From the NCBI GenBank assembly GCA_035299025.1, contig DATGXK010000010.1, positions 1 through 64,000 of the forward strand: DNA of 64,000 bases. The letters run 5' to 3'. The translations under genes and the position numbers were made by a program. This document shows, in pieces, positions 44,974 through 54,458 of the stretch. Numbering within the stretch: the stretch's first letter is position 1; each line of letters starts with the position of its first letter. The stretch comes from Leadbetterella sp035299025 (lineage in GTDB: Bacteria; Bacteroidota; Bacteroidia; Cytophagales; Spirosomataceae). The notes beneath the pieces are model-generated. The model was given only the letters and a program-made list of their open reading frames with translations, had not been told where the DNA came from and searched no databases.

Positions 44974-45587
44974 AATGAACCGAGTATTTGATTAAAAAAG
45001 CTTTTGAGGGAATCAGGATAAACCACCATCATAAACACCACTCCCCAAAGCCCCCCCCAAAGGTGAGCCATGTGGTTGACATTGTCGCCTTGCCTTCTGT
45101 CCATGTAAACAGAGTAGGCTACATAAATAACCGCAAAAATATATGCCGGCATAGGTATCGGTATGGGAAACATCATCAGTTTTGTCATAGGCGATAAAAT
45201 TATGCTGGCAAAAACTATTGAACTAACCCCTCCCGAAGCTCCGAGGGAGTTGTAAAAGGCCATGTTTTTGTATTTTATCATGTCCGGTATATTCGACACG
45301 ATGATTCCGAGCAGATAGAGAAGCATAAAATAGAGATTGGCGTTTCCACCAAAAAGATATTCGAAATAACTCTCTACTGCACCTCCGAAAAGATATAAGG
45401 CATACATGTTCAGCAAAAGATGCATGTAATCTGCGTGTATAAATCCGCAAGTCAGCACTCTATAGTACTCTTTTCGGTGACTTACCGAATACGGATTATG
45501 GATAAGTTTGTTCATCAAACCACTGTCTCTAAAAGCCATCAGACTTATTACGACAGTTATTATGATTATTATTATGCTTAAACTCAT
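44970..45587 (-). CDS. Rhomboid-family intramembrane serine protease
   Basis: 205 residues, about six spans. Motifs: RVLTCGFIHADYMHLLLNMYALYLFG, catalytic Ser in NSLGASGGVSS and catalytic His in HMAHLWGGLWG. Cleaves membrane proteins within the bilayer. Lies 4 bp after the polyprenyl synthetase and overlaps the downstream LytTR gene. Confidence 0.93.
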   Translation of the reverse strand: MSLSIIIIIITVVISLMAFRDSGLMNKLIHNPYSVSHRKEYYRVLTCGFIHADYMHLLLNMYALYLFGGAVESYFEYLFGGNANLYFMLLYLLGIIVSNIPDMIKYKNMAFYNSLGASGGVSSIVFASIILSPMTKLMMFPIPIPMPAYIFAVIYVAYSVYMDRRQGDNVNHMAHLWGGLWGVVFMMVVYPDSLKSFFNQILGSF

Positions 45588-45591
45588 GTTA

Positions 45592-46566
45592 TTAGTTTTC
45601 TCTGTTTTCTAATTGCTCTGCAAACTCCCTCAAAACTTGCTTTTTATCATCACTTACCGCTAGTTTATTGAGAGCTGCCGCGGCCTTTGTGAAGTATTTC
45701 TTTGCTTCCGCTTCTGCTTCTGCTCTTATTTCTAATTTGTCATAAATGGCTTTGATGGCTTCCACTTTTTCTGTTGCGTCGAATTTTTTCTTTTTCAACC
45801 ATGTCTCCAAAGTCTTGGCCTCAGCTGTTCCTTCTGATTTCTCAATGGCATCGAGCAGCAACCAAGTTTTTTTGTTTTCTATAATGTCGCCTCCAACTTG
45901 CTTCCCAAACTTCTCAGGGTCGGCATATACATCAAGAATATCGTCGTTAAGTTGAAAACCAATGCCCAGATTTACGCCAATTTCGTTTAATAATTCTACT
46001 GATTCGTTGTCTGCATCTGCCACGATTCCACCCAATTCCATAGCAAAACCCAAGAGTACAGAGGTTTTAAGACGAATCATCTCGATGTAATCCTCTTTTT
46101 TTACGTCTTTCTTGGTGGCAAAAAGCATGTCTAGCTGTTGACCTTCACAAACCTCTGCGGCAGTTTTATTGAATCGTCTAACCACCTGTTTGAAGTGCCT
46201 GTCTTCGACTTGTAAAAGCAAATCATAAGCCGCTACCAGCATCACATCTCCAGATAAAATAGCCGTGTTGGTATTCCATTTTTCATGAACAGTTTGCTGT
46301 CCTCTTCTCAAAGGGGCTTGGTCCATGATGTCGTCGTGCATAAGCGTAAAGTTATGAAAAACCTCTACTGCCATGGCTGGTTTAATGGCCTTTTGCCAGT
46401 TGTAAAGCCACAAATTGGCCGACATCAGTGTGAGCAAAGGCCGTAACCTTTTACCACCCAAAGACATGATGTATTCGATGGGTTGATAGAGCTCTACAGG
46501 ATTTTCTCCATAAGAATGATTCTCAAATTCCTTGTTTATGGCTTCTAGATAGGATTTAAAGGGCAT
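45592..46566 (-). CDS. Polyprenyl (isoprenyl) diphosphate synthase
   Basis: 324 residues from ATG 46566 (MPFKSYLEAI); a TTG at 46587 would add seven residues. First aspartate-rich motif in LMHDDIMDQAPLRRG, second in QLNDDILDVYAD, plus GGKRLRPLLTL. Condenses isopentenyl diphosphate onto an allylic primer for quinone, carotenoid or carrier lipid synthesis; chain length not predictable here. Confidence 0.94.
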   Translation of the reverse strand: MPFKSYLEAINKEFENHSYGENPVELYQPIEYIMSLGGKRLRPLLTLMSANLWLYNWQKAIKPAMAVEVFHNFTLMHDDIMDQAPLRRGQQTVHEKWNTNTAILSGDVMLVAAYDLLLQVEDRHFKQVVRRFNKTAAEVCEGQQLDMLFATKKDVKKEDYIEMIRLKTSVLLGFAMELGGIVADADNESVELLNEIGVNLGIGFQLNDDILDVYADPEKFGKQVGGDIIENKKTWLLLDAIEKSEGTAEAKTLETWLKKKKFDATEKVEAIKAIYDKLEIRAEAEAEAKKYFTKAAAALNKLAVSDDKKQVLREFAEQLENREN

Positions 46567-46644
46567 TAATAAGTATTTTAGATTCAACAGTACGTTTAAG
46601 AAACAAAGCTATGGCTTATTTTGTTAAAAGACGGCCAAAAAAAC

Positions 46645-47976
46645 TTAATTTTTAACAGATATGGTCTGTAGTTTGTACAAAGGGTAGCTCAAAACCAAGA
46701 AAATAAGTGCAAACTGGCTGCTCTTTAAATCCTGAACAACCGCTCCAATCAAGAACAAAACAGAGCAAATAAGTAAAAAATAGGGAACAAACGGAAAGCC
46801 CGGAACTTTGAAAGGTCTCAAAAGGTCGGGTTCTGTTTTACGAAGCTTTATCAATGACGCAAAGCCTGCGGCATAGCTCATCACAAAGAAAAACGTGGCA
46901 ATGTCTGATAGAACCCCACAAATTTCTTTCCCTGAAATAATGAGTAGAATAGAACCAATACTAGTTATTGGCATGGCTACAGAAGGTGTGCCGGCTTTGT
47001 TTACTTTTTGTACAGCCCTGTGAAACAATCCATCGCGGCTCATGGAGAAAATCACCCGAGGGGCAAACATGGTTTGGGCATTAAGCATTCCTAGAATCGA
47101 CAGCATCAAGAAGAAAGTGACGATTTTGGCAGATTTTTCTCCAAAAATAAGCAATACGGCATCTGCAGCCGCAAGTTTAGAGTTTGCCAAGAGTTCCATC
47201 GGGATAACATATAAAATAGCGGCATTTACCATCAAATAGATAAATATGACCATTAGAACTCCGAGAATCATAGATTTTGGTAAACTTTTGGCAGGGTCGG
47301 TGTTTTCCTCTGAAAAATAAGAGGCCGTATGCCAGCCATCGAAGGTGTAAAAAATAGATTGCAACGCAGCTATTATTCCGAAAAGAAGAGCGGGTTTTTG
47401 TGTTTTTTCGGCAGTGGTTTTCAAAAGCGAATAATCTACATCTTTACCATATGCAAAACAAAGAATTACGAAAACGATAAGCCCAATGGCTTTCAAAAAC
47501 GAAAGTACTTCTTGAGATTTTCCTCCTGCCCAAGTGCCAAGAAAATGAAATGACGTGAGCAAAACCAAAATACTGATAGCAATAATTCTGATGTAGTTTT
47601 CAAGATTAGGCAATAGCAGAATGATATACTCGCTCATGGTATAAGCTCCAAAACCCAACGCCGCCACAGTACCGAGCCAGCTGGTAAGGCCCGTGATGAA
47701 TCCAAAATAATTTCCAAATGCTCTTCGGGCATAAACATACCATGACCCCGCCTGCGGAAGCGAAACTCCAAGCTCAATAGCACACAAAACACCTAAGAAT
47801 GCGTAAATGCTCACCGCTAACCAGATGAGCATGATAATTGTTGGGTCGCCAATTTGAGCCGCAATAGCTCCCGGTTTTCTGAGTATACCAGTGCCGATAG
47901 TACCGCCAATTGTAACCGCTATACCAAATCCTACGCCGAGTAGTTTCAATAATTGATTGGAAGGTTTTTGTTCCAT
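46645..47976 (-). CDS. APC-family amino acid permease
   Basis: 443 residues from ATG 47976 (MEQKPSNQLLKLLGVGFG); the upstream TTG at 47997 is less likely. About twelve membrane spans; the first has VTIGGTIGTGILRKPG, the substrate-backbone motif of amino acid/polyamine/organocation transporters, and GWYVYARRAFG-like and FFSEE.. segments follow. Specific substrate unknown. Confidence 0.92.
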   Translation of the reverse strand: MEQKPSNQLLKLLGVGFGIAVTIGGTIGTGILRKPGAIAAQIGDPTIIMLIWLAVSIYAFLGVLCAIELGVSLPQAGSWYVYARRAFGNYFGFITGLTSWLGTVAALGFGAYTMSEYIILLLPNLENYIRIIAISILVLLTSFHFLGTWAGGKSQEVLSFLKAIGLIVFVILCFAYGKDVDYSLLKTTAEKTQKPALLFGIIAALQSIFYTFDGWHTASYFSEENTDPAKSLPKSMILGVLMVIFIYLMVNAAILYVIPMELLANSKLAAADAVLLIFGEKSAKIVTFFLMLSILGMLNAQTMFAPRVIFSMSRDGLFHRAVQKVNKAGTPSVAMPITSIGSILLIISGKEICGVLSDIATFFFVMSYAAGFASLIKLRKTEPDLLRPFKVPGFPFVPYFLLICSVLFLIGAVVQDLKSSQFALIFLVLSYPLYKLQTISVKN

Positions 47977-47997
47977 AGTTTGTTGTTTGCTGTGCAA

Positions 47998-48450
47998 TAT
48001 AAACCAAAATACTCGCCTTTCGCAATTTGCAAATGGCTTTATATATTACTTTTTTCTGAGGAGTGGTAGTTTCTTTCAAGTTACTAAAAAAGTAAAATCG
48101 TCCAAAAATGCCGTGGTTTTGGTAATTCCTTGGAGTAGTTTTGGCCAGAATAGTTTTGTGCCAGGCAAAGTTTCGCAAACCCTTTTTTTGTTATTTTCGA
48201 AAAGCTCTGATGTCAGTAGCTATTTGGTGATTCAGAAGTATTGTGAACTGAGCTTTTTGCCAAAGTTTTGAAAAGTGAAATTCTAGATTTTTGGAATTTG
48301 GAAATGAAACATGCCACTAAGCCCAATAAATATTTGGCTCGGAATGCTCTAAAAAAGCACTGTTAATTGCATTTTATATTAAAAAAAGATTAAAATTTCA
48401 TGAAGTTGGGCTGTTTCGTCTACACTCTCACCGATATTTTTCGATTTCTC
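47998..48450. other. Intergenic region without recognisable gene
   Basis: About 450 bp between the divergent permease and SusC genes. Open frames exist but have low-quality composition and no conserved motif; I see nothing I can support here besides the susC promoter at its right end. Confidence 0.5.
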
Positions 48451-48481
48451 TTGTAAGACAAAATGTTGGCATTTTACTTTG
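48451..48481 (+). promoter_or_regulatory. Probable promoter of susC-susD
   Basis: TTG at 48451 and TTACTTTG at 48474-48481 with 20 bp between match the -33/-7 spacing of Bacteroidota promoters, with an imperfect -7 box. Confidence 0.4.
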
Positions 48482-48521
48482 TGGAGTTTTTATTATTAAC
48501 AAACTATTAAATAATTCTATT

Positions 48522-51500
48522 ATGAAGAAAACTCTCCAACTTATTTTGGGGCTGTTGTTTTTAGTTGGGTTAAGCGAGTCTTTCGCCCAGTCTAAAAAGG
48601 TAACAGGTAAAGTCACTTCTGCTGACGACGGTTCAGGATTACCAGGGGTGTCGGTGTTAGTGAAAGGGACCACAAAAGGTACTCAAACGGACTTCAACGG
48701 AGCGTACTCTATCGAAGTAGCTTCAAATCAAACACTTGTATTTACTTTTATCGGTATGCAATCTGAGGAAGTTGCAGTCGGTTCAAAAAGTATTGTTGAT
48801 GTTGCCTTGAAAAACGACGACAATCAGTTAGAGCAATTGGTTGTAATTGGTTATGGTACACAGTCTAGAAAGGATTTGACAGGTTCAATCTCGACAATTG
48901 CGGGTAAATCAATCGCAAAAGCTCCTGTTCAGAGTTTTGATCAGGCTCTTCAAGGTAGAGCAGCAGGTGTAAATATCACTACGCCCAATGGTGTATTGAA
49001 CAACCCACCAGTAATCTTCATTCGTGGTGTAAACTCTATCAACATGAGTTCGTATCCACTAATTGTAATTGACGGAATTCCTGCATTTACAGGAAACAAC
49101 GGTGCAAGTCAGGCCTCAAACAACCCTTTGAGTAATATCAACCCAGAGGATATTCAAAGTGTTGAGGTTTTGAAAGATGCTTCTGCTAGTGCTATTTATG
49201 GTTCAAGAGCTAGTGGTGGTGTTATTTTGATTACTACTAAGAGAGGTTCTGCTGGCAAAAGCAAATTTAATTTTGATTCGTGGGTAGGTGCTACCCAGGC
49301 TTTCAGACTTATAGATGTTTTGAATGCCGACGAATATATGACTATCAAAAACGAAGGTGTTAAGAATTTGAATGAGAATACGCTTGTTAGAACAGGTAAA
49401 GCAGGTACCAACGTGGAAGGTTTCAAGCCGATGACTATCAATGGTCAAACGGTTGATACTGATTGGTATGATTATGTTTACAGAACAGGATTCTCTTACA
49501 ACAACGCCATGAGTTTCTCAGGTGGTACAGACAAAACCTCATATTACTTCTCTTTGGGTAACACGAAGCAGAAAGGTATGTTGGTAAATAATGATTTCTC
49601 TAGAACAAATGCTAGAATCAACGTTGACCATAAGGTTTTCAAAAACTTTACAGTAGGCGTAACTTTTGGATATTCAAATAACTTCAACTCAGCTCCTAAC
49701 TCTGGATCATTTGGTTCAGGTTTCTCTATTGCTGGTTTAGGACGTTTGCCATTGGTATTGCCTCCAAACGTTCCAGCATTATTGGCTGATGGATCATACA
49801 ACCTTGCGGGTGCGGGAATCGGACCAGGTGCTAACCTTAACCCTGCAACGGGAGGTCAGTTGGTAACAGGTTATTACAACCCAGCTCCAATATTGGATTT
49901 GAACAGATTCTCTTCAGAAGGTAACGAGGTTCAGGGTAGTGTATTCGCCAACTTGAATATTCTTAAAGGATTGAACCTAAGAACGCAATTTGGTTTGAAT
50001 AACATGTCGCTTGAAGATCAGATTTTCTATGCAGGTATAGCTGGAGACGGATTCTCAAGCAATGGTACTGCAAGTAATTATTACAGAACCAACAAACGTT
50101 GGAACTGGCAAAATACTGCTCAGTACGATATCACTTTAGCAGACAAACACAATCTATCATTATTGGTGGGTGGTGAGCAACAGCATACTACAGTAGACAG
50201 ATGGGGAGCAAGCAGGACAATCTTAGCCGATGCGTTCTTTAATACTTTCCAAGGTAATTTTACCAACATCGTTCCAGATGGTAATGCACAAGGTGAAAAC
50301 TACTTGTTGTCTTATTTCAGTAGATTCAACTATAACTTCGGAAGAAAATACTTTGCTTCGGTAAACTTCCGTAGAGATGGATACTCAGCTTGGGCTCAGA
50401 AATGGGGTAATTTCTATGGTCTTTCTTTGGGATACATTGTATCTGAGGAGGCATTCTGGAAAAACAGTCCTTTGTTGAGCAAAATCAACTTCTTCAAAGT
50501 TACTGGTAGCTATGGCGAAGTAGGTAATAGCCAAGGTGTTGGTGATTTCGCTTCGCTTCAGTCTTACTCTTCTGGTCTTAATATCAACGCTGCTACACTT
50601 TTTTACAGTGGTGCTGGTAACACAGCCTTGAGCTGGGAGACTTCTAAGAAAACCGACATCGGCTTCACTTTTGGAGCTTTGGATGATAAACTTACTGGAG
50701 AGTTTGCATATTACAAAAACTTAGTAGATGGTCTAATAATGAGTGTTCCTCAGTCACCTTCTAAGGGTATCCCTGGAAACTCAATCTTGGCCAACGTGGG
50801 TTCAATGCAAAATACGGGTGTGGAGTTAAGTCTAACTTACAATGCTATTACTAAGAAGGATTTCTCTTGGAAAGTAACTGGTAACATCACTACTCAGAAA
50901 AATGAGGTATTGGCACTTACAGGAAGCGAAGGCGAACGTATTGGTACTGCTACTTCTGGTCTTGAGACGGCTAACTACACTACAGTGGGAAGATCTGTTG
51001 GTGAAATCTTAGCTGTACCAACCTTAGGTGTTAATCCAGAAAACGGTAGAAGGTTAGCTAAATTGAAAGATGGTACAATCGTTCAATACGATCACCTAGG
51101 TACAGGATGGACAACTCTTGAAGGTAAAACTGTTACTGCACCAAATCAATTGGTTGATGGTCAGTTCTACGGACCAGTTCTTCCAAAATGGTATGGTGGA
51201 TTGGATAATAACTTCACTTACAAAGCTTTTGACTTGGGCATATTTACCCAATTCTCTGGTGGAAACTACATCTATAATGGTACCAAAGCTGGTTTGAGAG
51301 ATCAAAGATTCTGGAATAACCACAAGGATATTCTAAACAGATGGACTCCAACTAACAAAGAAGGTACCGTACCACGTATCGTATATAGCGACAACGTATC
51401 CAATGGTTCTGCACTTGTTATTTCTGAAAACGTAGAGAAAGGAGACTTCTTGAGAATCAGAAACATCGCTTTGGGTTATGCATTTAACAAAAGCTTATTG

Positions 51501-51686
51501 AGTAAAATAAAGGTGTCTAACTTGAGACTTTACGGTCAAGTTCAAAATGCTCTTCTTCTTACCAAATACACCGGTATTGACCCTGAAATCTCTTCAAACG
51601 GTCAAAGCAATACATCAATGGGTGTTGACAGAAACTCTGTTGGTCAAGCAAGAACTTATACTATCGGACTTAATGTAGGCTTCTAA
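48522..51686 (+). CDS. SusC/RagA-family TonB-linked outer membrane protein
   Basis: 1054 residues. Signal peptide (..SFAQSKK), an N-terminal carboxypeptidase-like repeat domain (VTGKVTSADDGSGLPGVSVLVKGT), plug with VVIGYGTQSRKDLTGSIS and SVEVLKDASASAIYGSRASGGVILITTKRG, then the beta-barrel ending in RTYTIGLNVGF. It imports oligosaccharides or peptides together with the SusD partner 12 bp downstream. No glycoside hydrolase accompanies the pair, so the substrate is unclear. Confidence 0.96.
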   Translation: MKKTLQLILGLLFLVGLSESFAQSKKVTGKVTSADDGSGLPGVSVLVKGTTKGTQTDFNGAYSIEVASNQTLVFTFIGMQSEEVAVGSKSIVDVALKNDDNQLEQLVVIGYGTQSRKDLTGSISTIAGKSIAKAPVQSFDQALQGRAAGVNITTPNGVLNNPPVIFIRGVNSINMSSYPLIVIDGIPAFTGNNGASQASNNPLSNINPEDIQSVEVLKDASASAIYGSRASGGVILITTKRGSAGKSKFNFDSWVGATQAFRLIDVLNADEYMTIKNEGVKNLNENTLVRTGKAGTNVEGFKPMTINGQTVDTDWYDYVYRTGFSYNNAMSFSGGTDKTSYYFSLGNTKQKGMLVNNDFSRTNARINVDHKVFKNFTVGVTFGYSNNFNSAPNSGSFGSGFSIAGLGRLPLVLPPNVPALLADGSYNLAGAGIGPGANLNPATGGQLVTGYYNPAPILDLNRFSSEGNEVQGSVFANLNILKGLNLRTQFGLNNMSLEDQIFYAGIAGDGFSSNGTASNYYRTNKRWNWQNTAQYDITLADKHNLSLLVGGEQQHTTVDRWGASRTILADAFFNTFQGNFTNIVPDGNAQGENYLLSYFSRFNYNFGRKYFASVNFRRDGYSAWAQKWGNFYGLSLGYIVSEEAFWKNSPLLSKINFFKVTGSYGEVGNSQGVGDFASLQSYSSGLNINAATLFYSGAGNTALSWETSKKTDIGFTFGALDDKLTGEFAYYKNLVDGLIMSVPQSPSKGIPGNSILANVGSMQNTGVELSLTYNAITKKDFSWKVTGNITTQKNEVLALTGSEGERIGTATSGLETANYTTVGRSVGEILAVPTLGVNPENGRRLAKLKDGTIVQYDHLGTGWTTLEGKTVTAPNQLVDGQFYGPVLPKWYGGLDNNFTYKAFDLGIFTQFSGGNYIYNGTKAGLRDQRFWNNHKDILNRWTPTNKEGTVPRIVYSDNVSNGSALVISENVEKGDFLRIRNIALGYAFNKSLLSKIKVSNLRLYGQVQNALLLTKYTGIDPEISSNGQSNTSMGVDRNSVGQARTYTIGLNVGF

Positions 51687-51698
51687 AAAATATTAAAA

Positions 51699-53195
51699 AT
51701 GAAAAGAAAATATCAAAATATATTGAAAAAAGCTACGCTTGTTGTAGCTATTTCGGGAGCTCTGGTATCTTGTCAAAGTGATCTTTTGAATCCAATTCCT
51801 GAGACTTTGTTTTCAGACCAAGTGGTATTCGATACTCCTGCAAGAATTGAACTTCAAGCCAATGGTTTGTATCAATACATGAAAAACGGTGCCTTTCTTG
51901 GTGGTAGAAGCCAAGTTTATGGTGATATCAGAGCCAACGATTTCTTGAATCGTACGACTAATTCGGTTACTGGATTTCAAGTTTGGAACCATACTTTAAC
52001 AGAAACATCAACCAATGATGTGATTAACTTATGGAACAACGGATATGCCGCAATAAACCAAATCAACGTGTTTCTTCAAGGTCTTGACGACAACACTGCG
52101 AAATACGTGGCTCCTACTTTTCCTGCTGACTTTAGCACTAAAGCTAATCAGTACAGAGGCGAAGCTAGATTTTTGCGAGCTTTGGCGTACCATACACTTA
52201 TCCAATACTACGCAAGACCATATACGGACGGTGCGGGTAGTAAGCCGGGCTTACCTTTGAGACTTAAGCCAGAGAAAAGTTCTGAGAATAACGATCTTGC
52301 AAGAAGTACAGTTGCTGAGGTTTATGCTCAGATTTTGGAAGATTTGAATTTTGCTGAAACCAATCTGCCTCTTACTTACACTGCCAATGAGGCAAAAGTT
52401 ACGAGAGCTCACAGAAACGCAGCCATAGCTTTAAAAACCAGAGTATATCTTACTATGGGTCGTTATAACGACGTGGCTACTGAAGCTGCTAAGTTGGTCC
52501 CTCAAACTTCGGCTCCATTCTCGGCTACAAGCGGTATTGCTCACAAATTAGAAGCTTCTGTGAAGTCTGTATTTGCACTTCCTCAAGAAACTGCTGAGAA
52601 TATCTTTGCATTTGGTTTTAGTACTCAAAATGCTCCTGGTACACAAAACCCAGTTGCGTTTTATTACATGCCAACTAGCAAAGGTGGAAACGGAGAGTAC
52701 GGTCTGAATAAAGCTGGTATCATTGCCGACACCATTGCCTTTGGTCCGAAAGATGCCAGACGTGATTTCATACTCACAGATGCCACAGACACTTACTGGA
52801 TGAAGTTTTCTTCTCCTTCTCCATTCTTAGACAAAGCTCCAGTGCTGAGATATGCAGAGGTATTGTTGAGTTTGGCCGAAGCTAAAGTTAGAACTTCTAA
52901 CTCTGTAAATGCTGAAGCCATTGCTCTTTTGAATTCGGTTAGAGGTCGTTCGGATGCATCGAGAACTTATACTGCTGCAAGTTTTGCAACTCCTCAGGCA
53001 TTGATTGATGCCATTTTGTTGGAGAGAAGAATAGAGTTCTTGGGTGAAGGTTTGAGAAATACTGATTTGATGAGATTGTTGGCAACTATTCCTGCCAAAG
53101 CATCAATTGGTAGTGTAGAGCCAGCATCTATTAATTATATCTGGCCAATTCCAAACTCTGAATTGCAAGTAAATAAACTTATGACAAGGAATTAA
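51699..53195 (+). CDS. SusD/RagB-family nutrient-binding lipoprotein
   Basis: 498 residues. Lipoprotein signal (VVAISGALVSC), SusD N-terminal region (WNNGYAAINQINVFLQG, RGEARFLRALAYHTLIQYY) and C-terminal RagB/SusD region (APVLRYAEVLLSLAEAKVRT, ERRIEFLGEGLRNTDLMRL). Binds the ligand at the cell surface as lid of the SusC channel. Ends with a terminator. Confidence 0.96.
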   Translation: MKRKYQNILKKATLVVAISGALVSCQSDLLNPIPETLFSDQVVFDTPARIELQANGLYQYMKNGAFLGGRSQVYGDIRANDFLNRTTNSVTGFQVWNHTLTETSTNDVINLWNNGYAAINQINVFLQGLDDNTAKYVAPTFPADFSTKANQYRGEARFLRALAYHTLIQYYARPYTDGAGSKPGLPLRLKPEKSSENNDLARSTVAEVYAQILEDLNFAETNLPLTYTANEAKVTRAHRNAAIALKTRVYLTMGRYNDVATEAAKLVPQTSAPFSATSGIAHKLEASVKSVFALPQETAENIFAFGFSTQNAPGTQNPVAFYYMPTSKGGNGEYGLNKAGIIADTIAFGPKDARRDFILTDATDTYWMKFSSPSPFLDKAPVLRYAEVLLSLAEAKVRTSNSVNAEAIALLNSVRGRSDASRTYTAASFATPQALIDAILLERRIEFLGEGLRNTDLMRLLATIPAKASIGSVEPASINYIWPIPNSELQVNKLMTRN

Positions 53196-53221
53196 TCATA
53201 TTCCTTAACAAGTTTTAAAAG

Positions 53222-53254
53222 GGAGGTTGATATTTATCAGCCTCCTTTTTTTTT
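53222..53254 (+). terminator. Rho-independent terminator after susD
   Basis: GGAGGTTGATA-TT-TATCAGCCTCC forms an 11-bp stem with one G-T pair, followed by nine T. Confidence 0.88.
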
Positions 53255-53270
53255 GCCCTAAAACAAAAAA

Positions 53271-53291
53271 GACCTCAGCAGGGCCGAGGTC
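53271..53291 (-). terminator. Hairpin with minus-strand T-run
   Basis: GACCTCAGC and GCCGAGGTC form a 9-bp stem with one mismatch around 3 nt; six T follow on the minus strand. No minus-strand gene ends here, so it may block antisense transcription or act in an unknown RNA. Confidence 0.45.
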
Positions 53292-53339
53292 ATTTTGATT
53301 CATCATAGGTTCTATTAAATATCTTTCTTACTTGAGTAA

Positions 53340-53431
53340 TGCAAATTTATGCAAAGTTTTTTTATTTATGCAAATTTAATGTGCAATATTTTGCAAATAT
53401 TTGCAAGTATTTTCAAAAAGTACTACTTTTA
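53340..53431 (+). promoter_or_regulatory. TGCAA-box array and promoter of the DeoR regulator
   Basis: TGCAA starts at 53340, 53350, 53369, 53382, 53392 and 53402, mostly 10 bp apart. The last two lie in a perfect palindrome TTGCAAATATTTGCAA (53391-53406). A -7-like TACTTTTA (53424-53431) begins 17 bp after the palindrome, so bound protein would cover the promoter. Probable operators, plausibly autoregulatory. Confidence 0.55.
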
Positions 53432-53472
53432 CCTCAATCGGTTCATTATTATCAGATTAAAGAAGTCCAAAG

Positions 53473-54219
53473 ATGCTTAAAGAAGAAAGACAACAACTCA
53501 TATTGGATCATTTAAAAACCGCCAAGAAAATAAATCTTGGGGAATTAAGTAATATGCTTACAGTCTCTTATGATAGTGTGCGGCGTGATGTTATTGAGCT
53601 TGAGGATAAAGGTTTGCTCAAGAAAGTGCACGGTGGTGTGGTTTCCAATAGTTATCTCAATATCCTCTCAGGTCAGCGAAAAGGAGTAAAGAAAGGCGGA
53701 GATCTAGAAATAGTTATAAAAAAAGCCGTCTCTTTTTTAAAAGACAATCAAATCGTAATTTTAGACGGCGGCACAACCAATTTCTTTTTGGCTGAGCAAA
53801 TTCCAAAGAGTCTTTCGCTTACAGTTATTACTAATTCGCCACCTTTAGCGATGGCTCTCAATAACCACGAAAATGTTGAAGTTATTCTGCTCGGTGGAAG
53901 GTATTATAAAAGATATCAAATAGCCATGGGGCCCGAAGTGAGCAATCAACTGAAAAGATTCAATGCCGACATTTATTTTATGGGAATCAATGGCGTAGAC
54001 CAAGCCAAGGGTCTAACACTCAGAAACTATGAGGAGTCCATCTTGAAGCAACAAATGATGGCTGTAGCCAAAAGTACCATTTGCTGTGTGGTGGAGGAGA
54101 AAATAGGCGTAGTAGAAGCCTACCAAATTTGTCCGTACAACAAGATAAACACCCTAATAACGAGTATAGAACCAGATAGTATTGAGCTCCTAGGATTTGA
54201 TGGATTAGAAAAGGTTTAA
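53473..54219 (+). CDS. DeoR-family transcriptional regulator
   Basis: 248 residues. N-terminal HTH (LGELSNMLTVSYDSVRRDVIELEDKGLLKKVHGG) followed by a DeoRC sensor domain (ILDGGTTNFFLAEQIP, VITNSPPLAMAL, MGINGVDQAKGLTLRNYEES). DeoR proteins are usually repressors released by a sugar phosphate. Its position directly after susC-susD, with an operator array between, suggests it reports on the imported sugar. Confidence 0.93.
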   Translation: MLKEERQQLILDHLKTAKKINLGELSNMLTVSYDSVRRDVIELEDKGLLKKVHGGVVSNSYLNILSGQRKGVKKGGDLEIVIKKAVSFLKDNQIVILDGGTTNFFLAEQIPKSLSLTVITNSPPLAMALNNHENVEVILLGGRYYKRYQIAMGPEVSNQLKRFNADIYFMGINGVDQAKGLTLRNYEESILKQQMMAVAKSTICCVVEEKIGVVEAYQICPYNKINTLITSIEPDSIELLGFDGLEKV

Positions 54220-54298
54220 TGTTTATTTCTTTTTTGTTAGAATGGTCAGACGAAAGTCGGACCTGTATAGTAAGTTTTTACTAACAAATTATACTTGT

Positions 54299-54350
54299 AA
54301 AAAGCTGCAACAGGCAGTTGCCGAGCCAGAGGTCATATTAACCGCTTTTT
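54299..54350 (+). other. Possible structured RNA or distal terminator after deoR-type gene
   Basis: AAAAAGC (54299-54305) pairs with GCTTTTT (54344-54350) and encloses an inner hairpin GCAAC-AGGCA-GTTGC, ending in a T-run. On the minus strand a 44-codon frame is also open (TTG 54423 to stop 54289). I cannot decide between a terminator, small RNA or gene remnant. Confidence 0.3.
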
Positions 54351-54403
54351 CAAGCTGATTTCGCCATTCATCGATTGTACCCAGAAAATCACTAATATAA
54401 AAT

Positions 54404-54432
54404 ACCCCCACTTTAGTAATCAAAGTGAGGGT
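54404..54432 (-). terminator. Terminator of the TonB receptor gene
   Basis: ACCCCCACTTT and AAAGTGAGGGT form an 11-bp stem with one mismatch, 27 bp past the receptor's stop, with T-rich sequence following on the minus strand. Confidence 0.75.
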
Positions 54433-54458
54433 GATTTGTATTATGGCTATAAAGAAAA

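Noticed and set aside
47957..48271. Open frame of about 100 codons on the plus strand
   Set aside because: It begins inside the permease gene, is rich in Ser/Phe from AT-rich DNA, and shows no motif or promoter.
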